Source of the DNA: Streptomyces sp. CB02400
GTDB taxonomy: Bacteria > Actinomycetota > Actinomycetes > Streptomycetales > Streptomycetaceae
Reading direction: 5' to 3'
Assembly: GCF_001905725.1 (NCBI RefSeq)
Contig: NZ_LIWB01000005.1
Span: 477,441 to 541,440, forward strand
DNA: 64,000 nucleotides
Under the pieces are notes generated by a model. That model did not search any database, was not told the DNA's origin, and worked only from the letters and a program-made list of their open reading frames with translations. Shown here piece by piece: positions 36,201 through 45,498 of this stretch (the stretch's first letter is position 1; every line of letters begins with the position of its first letter). A program made the translations under genes and the position numbers.

Positions 36201-37214
36201 GAACACCCGGTGCTGCTCGGCGTGCGACAGCCGCGCGTACAGCGGCAGCACCTCGGTCGACCGGTACCGCTTCTTCGTCAGCGCGTCCGCCGTGTCCCGG
36301 ATCTCCCGCTCACCGGAGAGGAACACCAGGACATCGCCGGGCCCCTCCGCCATCAGCTCCTCGACGGCGTCCGTGATCGCGGTGATCTGATCGCGGTCGG
36401 CGTCGTCGGAGTCCTCCTCCAGCAGCGGCCGGTACCGCACCTCCACCGGATACGTACGCCCGCTGACCTCGATGATCGGCGCGTCCCCGAAATGCCGGGA
36501 GAAACGCTCCGGGTCGATGGTCGCGGACGTGATGACGACCTTGAGGTCCGGCCGCTTCGGCAGGAGCTGTGCGAGATAGCCGAGCAGGAAGTCGATGTTG
36601 AGCGACCGCTCGTGCGCCTCGTCGATGATGATCGTGTCGTAGGCGCGCAGCTCGCGGTCGGTCTGGATCTCCGCGAGCAGGATGCCGTCCGTCATCAGCT
36701 TGATGAAGGTGGCGTCCGGATTCACCTGGTCGGTGAAGCGGACCTTCCAGCCGACGGCCTCGCCCAGCGGCGTGTCCAGCTCCTCCGCCACCCGCTCCGC
36801 GACCGTACGCGCGGCGATACGGCGGGGCTGCGTGTGCCCGATCATGCCCCGGACGCCCCGGCCCAGCTCCACGCAGATCTTCGGGATCTGCGTGGTCTTG
36901 CCGGACCCGGTCTCACCCGCGACGATCACCACCTGGTGATCACGGATCGCCTCGGCGATCGCGTCCTTCTTCTGGCTGACGGGGAGCTGCTCGGGATACG
37001 TGACCGCGGGCACCCGGGCGCGCCGCCCGGCCATCCGCTCCTCGGACCCGGCGACATCCGCCTCGATCTCGGCGAGCACGGCGGCGCGGGCCTCCGGCTT
37101 ACGGATCTTGCGTGCGCCTTCGAGCCTGCGCCCGAGCCGGTGCGCGTCGCGCAGCGACAGCTCGGTGAGGCGGGAGGCGAGGGAGCCGAGAGCGGGGGCA
37201 GAGTGCGTAGACAT
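33234..37214 (-). CDS. hrpA: ATP-dependent RNA helicase HrpA (DEAH-box)
   Basis: 1326 residues, full length for HrpA. The N-terminal helicase core has Walker A GETGSGKTTQI (100-110), the D-E-A-H box at 198-201 (IIIDEAHERS), SAT in VVITSATIDPERF, and motif VI QRKGRCGRTSDGI. The HA2/ratchet and OB domains follow. The long C-terminal DUF3418 domain (residues about 750-1300) is specific to HrpA, as opposed to HrpB. HrpA unwinds structured RNA; in E. coli it has been linked to mRNA processing and to rescue of collided ribosomes. It reads leftward, flanked by tRNA genes on both sides. Confidence 0.96.
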   Translation of the reverse strand: MSTHSAPALGSLASRLTELSLRDAHRLGRRLEGARKIRKPEARAAVLAEIEADVAGSEERMAGRRARVPAVTYPEQLPVSQKKDAIAEAIRDHQVVIVAGETGSGKTTQIPKICVELGRGVRGMIGHTQPRRIAARTVAERVAEELDTPLGEAVGWKVRFTDQVNPDATFIKLMTDGILLAEIQTDRELRAYDTIIIDEAHERSLNIDFLLGYLAQLLPKRPDLKVVITSATIDPERFSRHFGDAPIIEVSGRTYPVEVRYRPLLEEDSDDADRDQITAITDAVEELMAEGPGDVLVFLSGEREIRDTADALTKKRYRSTEVLPLYARLSHAEQHRVFQQHSGRRIVLATNVAETSLTVPGIKYVIDPGFARISRYSHRTKVQRLPIEPVSQASANQRKGRCGRTSDGICIRLYSEDDFLARPEFTDAEILRTNLASVILQMTAAGLGEIEKFPFIDPPDHRNIRDGVQLLQELGALDAAQKDPRKRLTQTGRKLAQLPVDPRLARMVLEADKNGCVREVMVIAAALSIQDPRERPADKQTQADQQHARFRDESSDFLAYLNLWRYVREQQKERGSSSFRRMCKQEYLNFLRIREWQDIYTQLRTVAKQMGIHLNDEDAPDDRVHVSLLAGLLSHIGMKDVKESKDSGPGAGRKDGGRNEYLGARNAKFAIFPGSALFKKPPRFVMSAELVETSRLWARVNAKIEPEWVEPLAEHLLKRTYSEPHWEKDQAAVMAYEKVTLYGVPIVAQRKVNYGRIDPEVSRELFIRNALVEGDWRTHHKFYADNRKLLTEVEELEHRARRRDILVDDETLFDFYEQRIPEHVVSGAHFDSWWKHKRHEQPDFLDFEREMLIRESAEAVTKADYPDSWRQGPLKFRVTYQFEPGADADGVTVHVPLQVLNQVTDEGFDWQIPGLREEVVTELIRSLPKPIRRNYVPAPNYAKAFLERAVPLQEPLTVTMARELKRMVGVPFEAEDFDWSRVPDHLKVTFRIVDERRRKVAEDKDLEALKLQLRPKARKALSQAAAATAQRQGGESLERKGLTDWTIGSLTRVFETRRAGQPVKAYPALVDDGDTVSVRLFDTEAEQAEAMWKGTRRLILLSIPVNPAKFASEKLTNAQKLALSANPHGSVQALFDDCAMAAADRLIADFGGPVWDEESFRKLYDKVRAEIVDTTVRAVGQVQQVLAAWQACERRLKGVRSPALLPNLQDVRGQLDGLVRPGFVTEAGLRRLPDLMRYLVAADRRLQQMPSNVQRDSTRMAKVHEMRDEYAWLLEQLPQGRPVPRQVLDIRWMIEELRVSYFAHALGTAYPVSDKRIVKAIDAAVP

Positions 37215-37289
37215 ACGGACTCCAGGATCTCATCCCGCGAAAATTCGCGGCCAATGATTTTGCCGGGGCACATGTGCGGGGCACACAAC

Positions 37290-37316
37290 AAGGCCCCGAT
37301 CGATGATCGGGGCCTT
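37290..37316 (-). terminator. Terminator of the tRNA Glu-Asp-Phe unit
   Basis: AAGGCCCCGATC, loop GAT, GATCGGGGCCTT: 12-bp perfect stem just past tRNA-Phe and before hrpA. Confidence 0.85.
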
Positions 37317-37321
37317 TGCTG

Positions 37322-37395
37322 TGGCTGGGGCCGGGGTCGAACCGGCGACCTATCGCTTTTCAGGCGATCGCTCGTACCAACTGAGCTACCCAGCC
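37322..37395 (-). tRNA. tRNA-Phe (anticodon GAA)
   Basis: 74 nt. Acceptor GGCTGGG/CCCAGCC, anticodon arm ATCGC-CTGAAAA-GCGAT (GAA), T-loop GTTCGAC, discriminator A, no encoded CCA. Confidence 0.96.
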
Positions 37396-37397
37396 GA

Positions 37398-37417
37398 GGT
37401 GTTTCACGTGAAACACC
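37398..37417. promoter_or_regulatory. parS centromere site (ParB binding)
   Basis: TGTTTCACGTGAAACA at 37400-37415 is a perfect 16-bp palindrome, and symmetry extends two more bases on each side. The 14-bp core GTTTCACGTGAAAC is the known Streptomyces parS consensus. ParB nucleates here for chromosome segregation and condensation. It sits in the 24-bp gap between tRNA-Phe and tRNA-Asp, consistent with an origin-proximal position. Confidence 0.93.
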
Positions 37418-37419
37418 AG

Positions 37420-37494
37420 CGGTCCTGACGGGATTTGAACCCGCGGCCTCCACCTTGACAGGGTGGCGAGCACTCCAAACTGCTCCACAGGACC
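37420..37494 (-). tRNA. tRNA-Asp (anticodon GUC), copy 2
   Basis: 75 nt, identical to the copy at 33066-33140. Anticodon loop CTGTCAA. It lies between tRNA-Glu and the parS/tRNA-Phe, read leftward. Confidence 0.96.
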
Positions 37495-37531
37495 AAGCGT
37501 GTCGTACGACAGTGTCGCACAGGGTGGTGCG

Positions 37532-37604
37532 TGCCCCCAACGGGATTCGAACCCGTGCTACCGCCTTGAAAGGGCGGCGTCCTAGGCCGCTAGACGATGA
37601 GGGC
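37532..37604 (-). tRNA. tRNA-Glu (anticodon UUC)
   Basis: 73 nt. Acceptor GCCCTCA/TGGGGGC with one G-U pair, anticodon arm CCGCC-CTTTCAA-GGCGG (TTC), T-loop GTTCGAA, discriminator A, no encoded CCA. It is the first tRNA of a leftward Glu-Asp-Phe unit. Confidence 0.95.
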
Positions 37605-37684
37605 TATCGGCCCGCCTGGGCGCTTCTCAGCGCGTCGGGGACGTGAGAAGCATACGTGCTGTCGGCAGCGTTCGCCAAAACGGT

Positions 37685-39283
37685 TTACGGCGAGGGCGTC
37701 GAGGGGGTGGCCGAGGGGGTCCCGGAGGAGCCGGAGGAAGGGGACGGCGAGGTGGTCGCGCCCGGCTGGTTCTCCTTCGGGAGGTGGCGGCTGACCTCCG
37801 CCGTGGTCAGGCCGAGGCCGCCCAGTTCGATGGAGTCCCAGGCCTGGAGGCGGCGGGTGTCGCGGTCGAAGTAGAGGATCGACGTCTCGATCGGGTCCGG
37901 GTACTTCCCCTCGATCGCGCGCAGGCCGCTGCCGCCGGTGGAGCCCTCGACACGCAGCCGGGTGCCGTACTGCATGACCTCCGTCTCCTCGCGGTGGATG
38001 TGCCCGGCCAGCACCAGCGGCACGGTGCCGTCGACCTCGCGCGCCGCCGACGGCTCATGGGCGACCGCCACGTCCACCGGGGTGCCGGCGGTCCGCTGGT
38101 CGCGCAGGGCGGAGGCGAGCCGGGCACCCGCCAGCTCCTGGGACTGCTCCGCCCCGGTCTTCTTCGAGCGGTCGGGGGTGAACTGCGGATCGCCGATGCC
38201 GGCGAAGCGCAGCCCGGCGACCGTCTTCGCCTTGCCGTCGTCGAGGACGTGGACGTTCTTCAGGCCTTCGAGGTAGCGCTGGGTGACGAGCGAGTCGTGG
38301 TTGCCGCGGACCCAGACGTAGGGGGCGCCCAGGTCCTCGATGGGGTCCAGGAAGCCGTTCTCGGCGGCGGTGCCGTGGTCCATCGTGTCGCCCGAGTCGA
38401 CGATCACGTCCACCTGGTACTGCTCCACCAGCGAGGCGATGATCTTCCAGCTCGCCGGGTTGAGGTGGATGTCGGAGACGTGCAGCACGCGGAGGGTGGT
38501 CGGGTCCGGCTGGTAGGCGGGGAGGGTGGAGGTGGCGTCGTAGAGCTTGGTCACGTTGGTGACCAGGCGCGCCAGCTCCTTCTGGTAGACGTCGAACTCC
38601 GTGACGATGCTGCGCGCGTCGCCGACCAGGGACGGGGCGGAGGAGAGCAGGCCGGAGAACTTCGGCTCCAGCACGGAGTCGGGGTTCCAGGTGGCGTACG
38701 CCGTGCCGCCGGACGCGGCCAGCAGGCCGAGGGCGAGGCCGCCGGCGGCGAGGGCGCGGCGGGGGCGGCGGTAGACGGCGAGGCCGAGGGCGGTGGCGCC
38801 GGTGACCACGGCGACGCAGGAGCGTACGGCGAGGTCGGCGGTGCCGTGGACGATGTCCTCGGTCACCTCGTCCTGGAGGCCGGAGAGGCGCTCCGGGTGG
38901 TCGACGAGGGCCTGGGAGCGTTCGGGGTCGAACTGGTCGACGTTGACGTCCAGGCGGACGGGGGCGATATGGCTGTCGAGCTGGAGGGCGCCCAGCGGGG
39001 AAATGTTGATCTTCGTGCCGCCGGTGACGGAGGGGCGCAGGGTCATGGTGGTGTTCATGGGACCCACGGGGACCCGGACGTTGCCGACGATCAGCAGGCC
39101 GAGCCAGGCACCGAGGACGACCACGGCGACGAGGCCGGCCGCGCGCATCCAGGGCCGCGGCTGCGGGGCGAGGGTGAGCGTCGCGGTGGTGGGCCGGAGG
39201 GGGCGCCGGCGGCGGGTGAGGGCCCGCGGGACCCGTGGAAGGCGATGGAGGGCGTTCAGGACGGCGGAGGGGACGCGGGCCAT
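37685..39283 (-). CDS. Membrane-anchored metallophosphoesterase
   Basis: 532 residues from the ATG at 39283. A basic N-terminus precedes a membrane helix (LVAVVVLGAWLGLLIV), a largely extracellular stretch, then two more helices near residues 165-210. The C-terminal calcineurin-like domain has all the metal motifs: LHVSDIHLN (D-x-H), VDSGDTMDHG (G-D), VWVRGNHDS (G-N-H-D), a later His in VAHEPS, and AGHIHREE (G-H-x-H). It should hydrolyse phosphoester bonds at the membrane surface; the substrate is unknown. A Ser/Thr/Pro-rich tail ends the protein. It is divergent from the metallopeptidase gene at 39368. Confidence 0.88.
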   Translation of the reverse strand: MARVPSAVLNALHRLPRVPRALTRRRRPLRPTTATLTLAPQPRPWMRAAGLVAVVVLGAWLGLLIVGNVRVPVGPMNTTMTLRPSVTGGTKINISPLGALQLDSHIAPVRLDVNVDQFDPERSQALVDHPERLSGLQDEVTEDIVHGTADLAVRSCVAVVTGATALGLAVYRRPRRALAAGGLALGLLAASGGTAYATWNPDSVLEPKFSGLLSSAPSLVGDARSIVTEFDVYQKELARLVTNVTKLYDATSTLPAYQPDPTTLRVLHVSDIHLNPASWKIIASLVEQYQVDVIVDSGDTMDHGTAAENGFLDPIEDLGAPYVWVRGNHDSLVTQRYLEGLKNVHVLDDGKAKTVAGLRFAGIGDPQFTPDRSKKTGAEQSQELAGARLASALRDQRTAGTPVDVAVAHEPSAAREVDGTVPLVLAGHIHREETEVMQYGTRLRVEGSTGGSGLRAIEGKYPDPIETSILYFDRDTRRLQAWDSIELGGLGLTTAEVSRHLPKENQPGATTSPSPSSGSSGTPSATPSTPSP

Positions 39284-39367
39284 TGGTCCCGTATGCCCAA
39301 GTCGGTGGCCGGATATGCGGGTGCCGTACGCAACTCGTACGGACGGCTCGTACCCGACAATGGCTTC

Positions 39368-39718
39368 GTGCTGGAGATGACGCGCGAGATGTTCGAGGAG
39401 CTGGTCGCCGAGGCGCTGGACCGGATCCCGCCGGAGCTGACGCGACTGATGGACAACGTCGCGGTGTTCGTGGAGGACGAACCGCCGGCGGACGATCCGG
39501 AGCTGCTCGGGCTGTACGAGGGGACTCCGCTGACGGAGCGGGGCGAGTGGTACGCGGGGGTGCTGCCGGACCGGATCACCGTCTACCGGGGGCCGACGCT
39601 GCGGATGTGCGAGTCCCGGGAGGACGTCGTCGCCGAGACGGAGATCACGGTGGTGCACGAGATCGCCCACCACTTCGGCATCGACGACGCCCGGCTGCAC
39701 GCGCTCGGCTACGGATAG
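39368..39718 (+). CDS. Minimal zincin metallopeptidase family protein
   Basis: 116 residues from the GTG at 39368 (VLEMTREMFEELVAEALDRI), where family homology begins. An ATG at 39293 would add 25 residues but overlap the divergent promoter. The zinc motif is HEIAHHFGIDD (HExxHxxGxxD) near the C-terminus. EGTPLTERGEWYAGVLPDRI is the conserved strand before it. This is the short Zincin_1 family of unknown role, common in actinobacteria. A GACAAT -10-like hexamer ends 6 bases before the GTG, so the message may be leaderless. Confidence 0.85.
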   Translation: MLEMTREMFEELVAEALDRIPPELTRLMDNVAVFVEDEPPADDPELLGLYEGTPLTERGEWYAGVLPDRITVYRGPTLRMCESREDVVAETEITVVHEIAHHFGIDDARLHALGYG

Positions 39719-39803
39719 GCCGTACACGAGGATGTGCGCGTGTCTTCTTGCGGGTGGTGGGAGTTGGGGTTGTTGACCCTGTACTCCAACCGGAGGTGGC
39801 CCC

Positions 39804-40346
39804 GTGCGCCGCTTGTACGTACCCGTCCGCCTGGCCGCCACGGTCGTGGCCGTCGCCGCTGCCGCCGGCTGCATGAGTGTGGGTGAGGACGGTGCGGGCG
39901 GGAGCGGCGGGCCGTCGCACTCCGCGGGGAGGCCGGGCGGTGAGGCGCCGGACGGGGGTGCCACGGTGTCGGGCGGCGGTGCCGGGTACGGCGCCGCGTC
40001 GGCCGACGGGGCGCGCGGGGACGGCAAGAGCGAGAAGCGCAAGGGGCAGGGGAAGAAGGACAAGGCCGGGAAGGCGGCGTCCGCCGAGGCCACGCCGTCC
40101 GCCGGGGTGAGCCGGTCCGCGCCGGCCGACGACGGGCCGGACGGACCCGCGGAGCCGACCCCGGACGACGGGCCCGTCCCCCCGGAGCCCTCGCGCACGC
40201 CCGACCCGCAGCCCACGCCGACACCGCCCGAGCCGTCGGTCACACCGGAGCCGACACAGGCGGAGCCGTCCTCGTCGGCGCACCAGCCGCCCGAGACACA
40301 GTTGGCGCAGCGGGAGCCGGCGCCGGAAGCGGGGGCGCCGGTCTAA
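39804..40346 (+). CDS. Pro/Ser-rich putative lipoprotein
   Basis: 180 residues from a GTG with GGAGGTGG upstream. The signal sequence ends in A-A-A-A-G-C, an acceptable lipobox with the Cys near residue 23. The mature part is low complexity: Gly/Ser/Asp-rich, a Lys/Glu-rich patch (KSEKRKGQGKKDKAGK), then long Pro/Glu/Thr repeats. No folded domain is visible. It is probably a surface-exposed, disordered lipoprotein; the function is unknown. Confidence 0.65.
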   Translation: MRRLYVPVRLAATVVAVAAAAGCMSVGEDGAGGSGGPSHSAGRPGGEAPDGGATVSGGGAGYGAASADGARGDGKSEKRKGQGKKDKAGKAASAEATPSAGVSRSAPADDGPDGPAEPTPDDGPVPPEPSRTPDPQPTPTPPEPSVTPEPTQAEPSSSAHQPPETQLAQREPAPEAGAPV

Positions 40347-40595
40347 GCCCTCCTCTCCAGCACTTCCCCGCCCGCCGGACCCCGCGCTCACCTGCCGATT
40401 TGCTATTGGGGGTGCCGGGTGCGTATGGTGGCAGATCGTTTGATCCTATTTGCCCGGCGCCACTGCAGAGCGCGCCGTGTGGCGCGTACTCTCCCTTGCC
40501 GTGGTGGACCGCATCGAGGCGGTCGTAATTGCGAATCGCGAATCACGGAGTTGACGGGCGCGTGCCGAAGAGACTCCGGAAGGTTTCGCATTCGT
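40347..40595 (+). promoter_or_regulatory. Upstream region of the DEAD-box helicase gene
   Basis: 249 bases without a gene. It includes a GC-rich dyad (GCGCGCCGTGTGGCGCG, about 40470-40486) and a relatively A+T-rich stretch. A long structured leader is typical of cold-inducible DEAD-box helicase genes, but no conserved RNA family is recognised here. Confidence 0.4.
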
Positions 40596-42716
<2,121 letters not shown>

Positions 42717-42740
42717 CGCAGGCTCACCGAGCCGACCGGA

Positions 42741-42772
42741 AGGGCCCGCACGACACCCGTCGTGCGGGCCCT
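42741..42772 (+). terminator. Terminator after the DEAD-box helicase
   Basis: AGGGCCCGCACGAC, loop ACCC, GTCGTGCGGGCCCT: a 14-bp perfect stem 24 bases past the stop codon. Confidence 0.85.
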
Positions 42773-42869
42773 CCCGCGTTCCGCGCGGGACACGTCCGGA
42801 CCCGCCTCCGCGATACCCGATCGGAGTCCCGGCCATGTCCGGCTATGCTCGGGGAGGCAACATCGCCAG

Positions 42870-42942
42870 GGGCCCTTAGCTCAATTGGCAGAGCAGTGGA
42901 CTTTTAATCCATTGGTTGTGGGTTCGAGTCCCACAGGGCCTA
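42870..42942 (+). tRNA. tRNA-Lys (anticodon UUU)
   Basis: 73 nt. Acceptor GGGCCCT/AGGGCCT (first pair G-U), D-loop with GG, anticodon loop CTTTTAA, T-arm GTGGG-TTCGAGT-CCCAC, discriminator A, no encoded CCA. A TATGCT hexamer at 42844 may be its -10. Confidence 0.95.
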
Positions 42943-43019
42943 CTTCTCGCAGGAGCGGCACATCGCCTCTGACCTGCTGCGCGGCGCTCGGACCGGCTTC
43001 GGCCGGCTCGGGCGCCGTG

Positions 43020-43292
43020 TCATTTCGCGGGGCGCTCGTCCCGGTTCGGGTCGAGGAGCTGCACGGCGATCCCGGTGAGGACCAGGCCCGCCGCGATGAG
43101 GAGGCCGTCGGGGACGACGATGCCCGCGGCGAGCATGGTCACCCCGACGGCCAGCGCGCACCAGGCGCTCGTGCGCCGGTACTCGCGGGGGCGGGCCGGA
43201 CGGCCCTCGGAGAGTGAGCGGACGAAACGGGGGTCCTCGTGTTCGAGACGGGCCGCGAGGTCGACCAGGCGCTCGTCGTCGGACTGGGGCAC
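43020..43292 (-). CDS. DUF3040 family small membrane protein
   Basis: 90 residues from a GTG with an excellent AAGGAGGA site. The N-terminal helix (DERLVDLAARLEHEDPRFVRSL) matches the DUF3040 pattern. Two membrane helices follow (WCALAVGVTMLAAGIVV and LLIAAGLVLTGIAVQLL). The function is unknown; such proteins are widespread in actinobacteria. It is divergent from the histidine kinase gene at 43712. Confidence 0.8.
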   Translation of the reverse strand: MPQSDDERLVDLAARLEHEDPRFVRSLSEGRPARPREYRRTSAWCALAVGVTMLAAGIVVPDGLLIAAGLVLTGIAVQLLDPNRDERPAK

Positions 43293-43711
43293 GGCTCCTC
43301 CTTCCCAGGGAGCGGCCGCCCGGTGACACCACCGGCGGCCATCGCTCCGTGACGCCGGGGGGCGTAAGAGGGTGAACCGTCGGCCTGCCGCGAACTCGGC
43401 CCGGTACAAGGGAGTTTGCCCTTGTGCCGACGTCGTCACCCGTCCGGTACGGCAGACTCCAGCGTCGCCCACCGCCACCGCCCGCGGCCATCCGTCACGG
43501 GCCCCATCCGCCCTGGGTGCCACCGCCTACGCGGGCCGCCCCGCCGGCCGTGGTCCCGGGGAAAGATGGGGGCTGTCACCGATGGCGCGGGAGCCCGCCC
43601 GGCGCACACGCTAAGAGGGACGGCCCGCGCCGCGCCCCCGGTCCGCGGGCCGTCGGCTCCCCCGCACCGGGAGCCCACGGCGAGCGGCCGACGGCGAGGA
43701 GGTGGTACGGG
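43293..43711. promoter_or_regulatory. Divergent region DUF3040 / histidine kinase, with hairpin
   Basis: 419 bases. GGTACAAGGG (43403-43412) and CCCTTGTGCC (43419-43428) form a 10-bp hairpin with one wobble and an AGTTTG loop. Frame is open upstream of the kinase, but codon content and the strong SD at 43697-43703 favour the later start, so I leave it unannotated. Confidence 0.45.
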
Positions 43712-44764
43712 GTGCCCCTGTTCTGGCGGATCTTCCTGCTGAACGCCGTCGTGCTCATCATGGCCACGGCCCTGCTGCTGGGACCCGTCACGGTGTCCAC
43801 GCCGGTCCTGCTCACCGAGGCCGCGGTCCTCACGGTGGGGCTGGCCGCCATGCTCGTCGCCAACGCGCTGCTGCTCCGCGTGGGTCTCGCCCCGCTGCAG
43901 CGCCTGACCCGCGCGATGACGACGACGGACCTGCTCCGCCCGGGACACCGCCCGGCGGTCGGCGGGCGGGGCGAGATCGCCGAGCTGATCGCCACGTTCA
44001 ACACCATGCTGGACCGGCTGGAGGACGAGCGCGCCACGAGCAGCGCCCGCGTCCTGTCCGCGCAGGAGTCCGAGCGCCGGCGCGTAGCCCGCGAGCTGCA
44101 CGACGAGGTCGGCCAGTCCCTCACCGCCGTACTGCTCCAGCTCAAGCGCGCCGCCGACCACGCCCCGCCCGGCCTGGGCGAGGAGCTGCGCCAGGTGCAG
44201 GAGACCACCCGGGCCGGCCTGGAGGAGATCCGGCGCATCGCCCGCCGGCTGCGTCCCGGCGTGCTGGACGAGCTGGGGCTGGCCAGCGCGCTCAAGGCCC
44301 TCGCCACCGAGTTCGGCGGGCCCGGTCTGAGCGTCCGGCACCGCCTCGACGGGGACCTGCCCGAGCTGGACCGGGAGTCGGAACTGGTCATCTACCGGAT
44401 CGCCCAGGAAGGCCTCACCAACACCGCCCGCCACGCCCGGGCCCGCCGCGCCGAGATCGCCCTGCGCCGCGCGCCCGGCGGCGTGGAACTCCGCGTCCGT
44501 GACGACGGCCGCGGCATCGGCGTCGCCCCGGAGGGCGCCGGCATCCGCGGGATGCGGGAGCGCGCCCTGCTCGTCGGCGCCCGGCTGACCGTGGACCGCG
44601 CCGCCGACGGCGGCACCGAGGTACGCCTGGCCGTTCCCGTCCCCGCCCGCTTCCCCGCGCACGCCCTCGTCCCCGCACGGGAAGCCGCGCCCGTCCCCGT
44701 ACGGGAGTCGGCGCCCGTTCCCGTACGAAAGTCCGCGCCCGCGCACGCCCCGCCGCCCCCGTGA
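43712..44764 (+). CDS. Sensor histidine kinase (HAMP + HisKA_3)
   Basis: 350 residues from a GTG with GAGGAGGTGG ahead. Two membrane helices (about 6-23 and 34-53) lie close together with almost no extracellular loop. A HAMP linker (LAPLQRLTRAM...GEIAELIATFNTMLDRL) follows, then H130 in RRRVARELHDEVGQSLTAV and the ATPase N-box IAQEGLTNTARHARAR. The C-terminus ends in a repeated VPVRE/VRKSAP tail with no known role. The cognate response regulator starts 31 bases downstream. Ligand unknown. Confidence 0.93.
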   Translation: MPLFWRIFLLNAVVLIMATALLLGPVTVSTPVLLTEAAVLTVGLAAMLVANALLLRVGLAPLQRLTRAMTTTDLLRPGHRPAVGGRGEIAELIATFNTMLDRLEDERATSSARVLSAQESERRRVARELHDEVGQSLTAVLLQLKRAADHAPPGLGEELRQVQETTRAGLEEIRRIARRLRPGVLDELGLASALKALATEFGGPGLSVRHRLDGDLPELDRESELVIYRIAQEGLTNTARHARARRAEIALRRAPGGVELRVRDDGRGIGVAPEGAGIRGMRERALLVGARLTVDRAADGGTEVRLAVPVPARFPAHALVPAREAAPVPVRESAPVPVRKSAPAHAPPPP

Positions 44765-44794
44765 CCGACGCCCCTCGACCGGAAACGCTGGAAC

Positions 44795-45454
44795 ATGACC
44801 GACCCGGCCCCCACCCGCATCCTGCTCGCCGACGACCACGCGCTGGTCCGCCGGGGGGTTCGCCTCATCCTCGACGGCGAACCGGATCTGACCGTCGTCG
44901 CCGAGGCCGCCGACGGTGCCGAAGCCCTCGAACAGGCCCGTGAGCACCGCCCCGACCTGGCCGTCCTGGACATCGCGATGCCCCGCCGGACCGGCCTCCA
45001 GGCGGCCCGCGAGCTCTCCCGCACCCTGCCGGGGACCCGCATCCTCATCCTCACCATGTACGACAACGAGCAGTTCTTCTTCGAGGCCCTCGCCGCCGGA
45101 GCCTCGGGCTACGTCCTGAAGTCCGTCGCCGACCGCGACCTCGTCGAGGCCTGCCGCGCCACCGTGCGCGGCGAGCCGTTCCTCTACCCCGGCGCCGTCA
45201 ACGCCCTCATCCACAATTACCTCGACCTCGCGCGGGAGGGCCGCACCCTGCCGGCCAAGGCGATCACCGACCGCGAGGAGGAGATCCTGAAGCTGGTCGC
45301 CGAGGGCCACACCTCGCAGCAGATCGCCGGTCTCCTCGTCATCAGCCCCAAGACCGTGGAGCGGCACCGCGCCAACCTGCTGGCCAAGCTCGGCCTGAGG
45401 GACCGCCTGGAACTCACCCGGTACGCCATCCGCGTGGGGCTGATCGAGCCCTGA
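44795..45454 (+). CDS. NarL/FixJ family response regulator
   Basis: 219 residues. The receiver domain has D13/D14, phospho-acceptor D59 (VLDIAMPRRTG) and the Lys in YVLKSVADRD. The LuxR HTH has ITDREEEILKLVAEGHTSQQIA and KTVERHRANLLAKLGL. It follows its kinase by 31 bases and is probably co-transcribed. The RibD-like gene comes 44 bases later and might be in the same unit. Confidence 0.94.
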   Translation: MTDPAPTRILLADDHALVRRGVRLILDGEPDLTVVAEAADGAEALEQAREHRPDLAVLDIAMPRRTGLQAARELSRTLPGTRILILTMYDNEQFFFEALAAGASGYVLKSVADRDLVEACRATVRGEPFLYPGAVNALIHNYLDLAREGRTLPAKAITDREEEILKLVAEGHTSQQIAGLLVISPKTVERHRANLLAKLGLRDRLELTRYAIRVGLIEP

Positions 45455-45498
45455 CCGGCAGACTGGACCCCCACACCTGCCCCACCCGGAGTACGCCG

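Noticed and set aside
33165..37646. A 1493-codon open frame on the plus strand opposite hrpA
   Set aside because: It is the mirror of a GC3-rich gene; hrpA on the other strand has all helicase motifs, and the antisense frame also runs through four tRNA genes.
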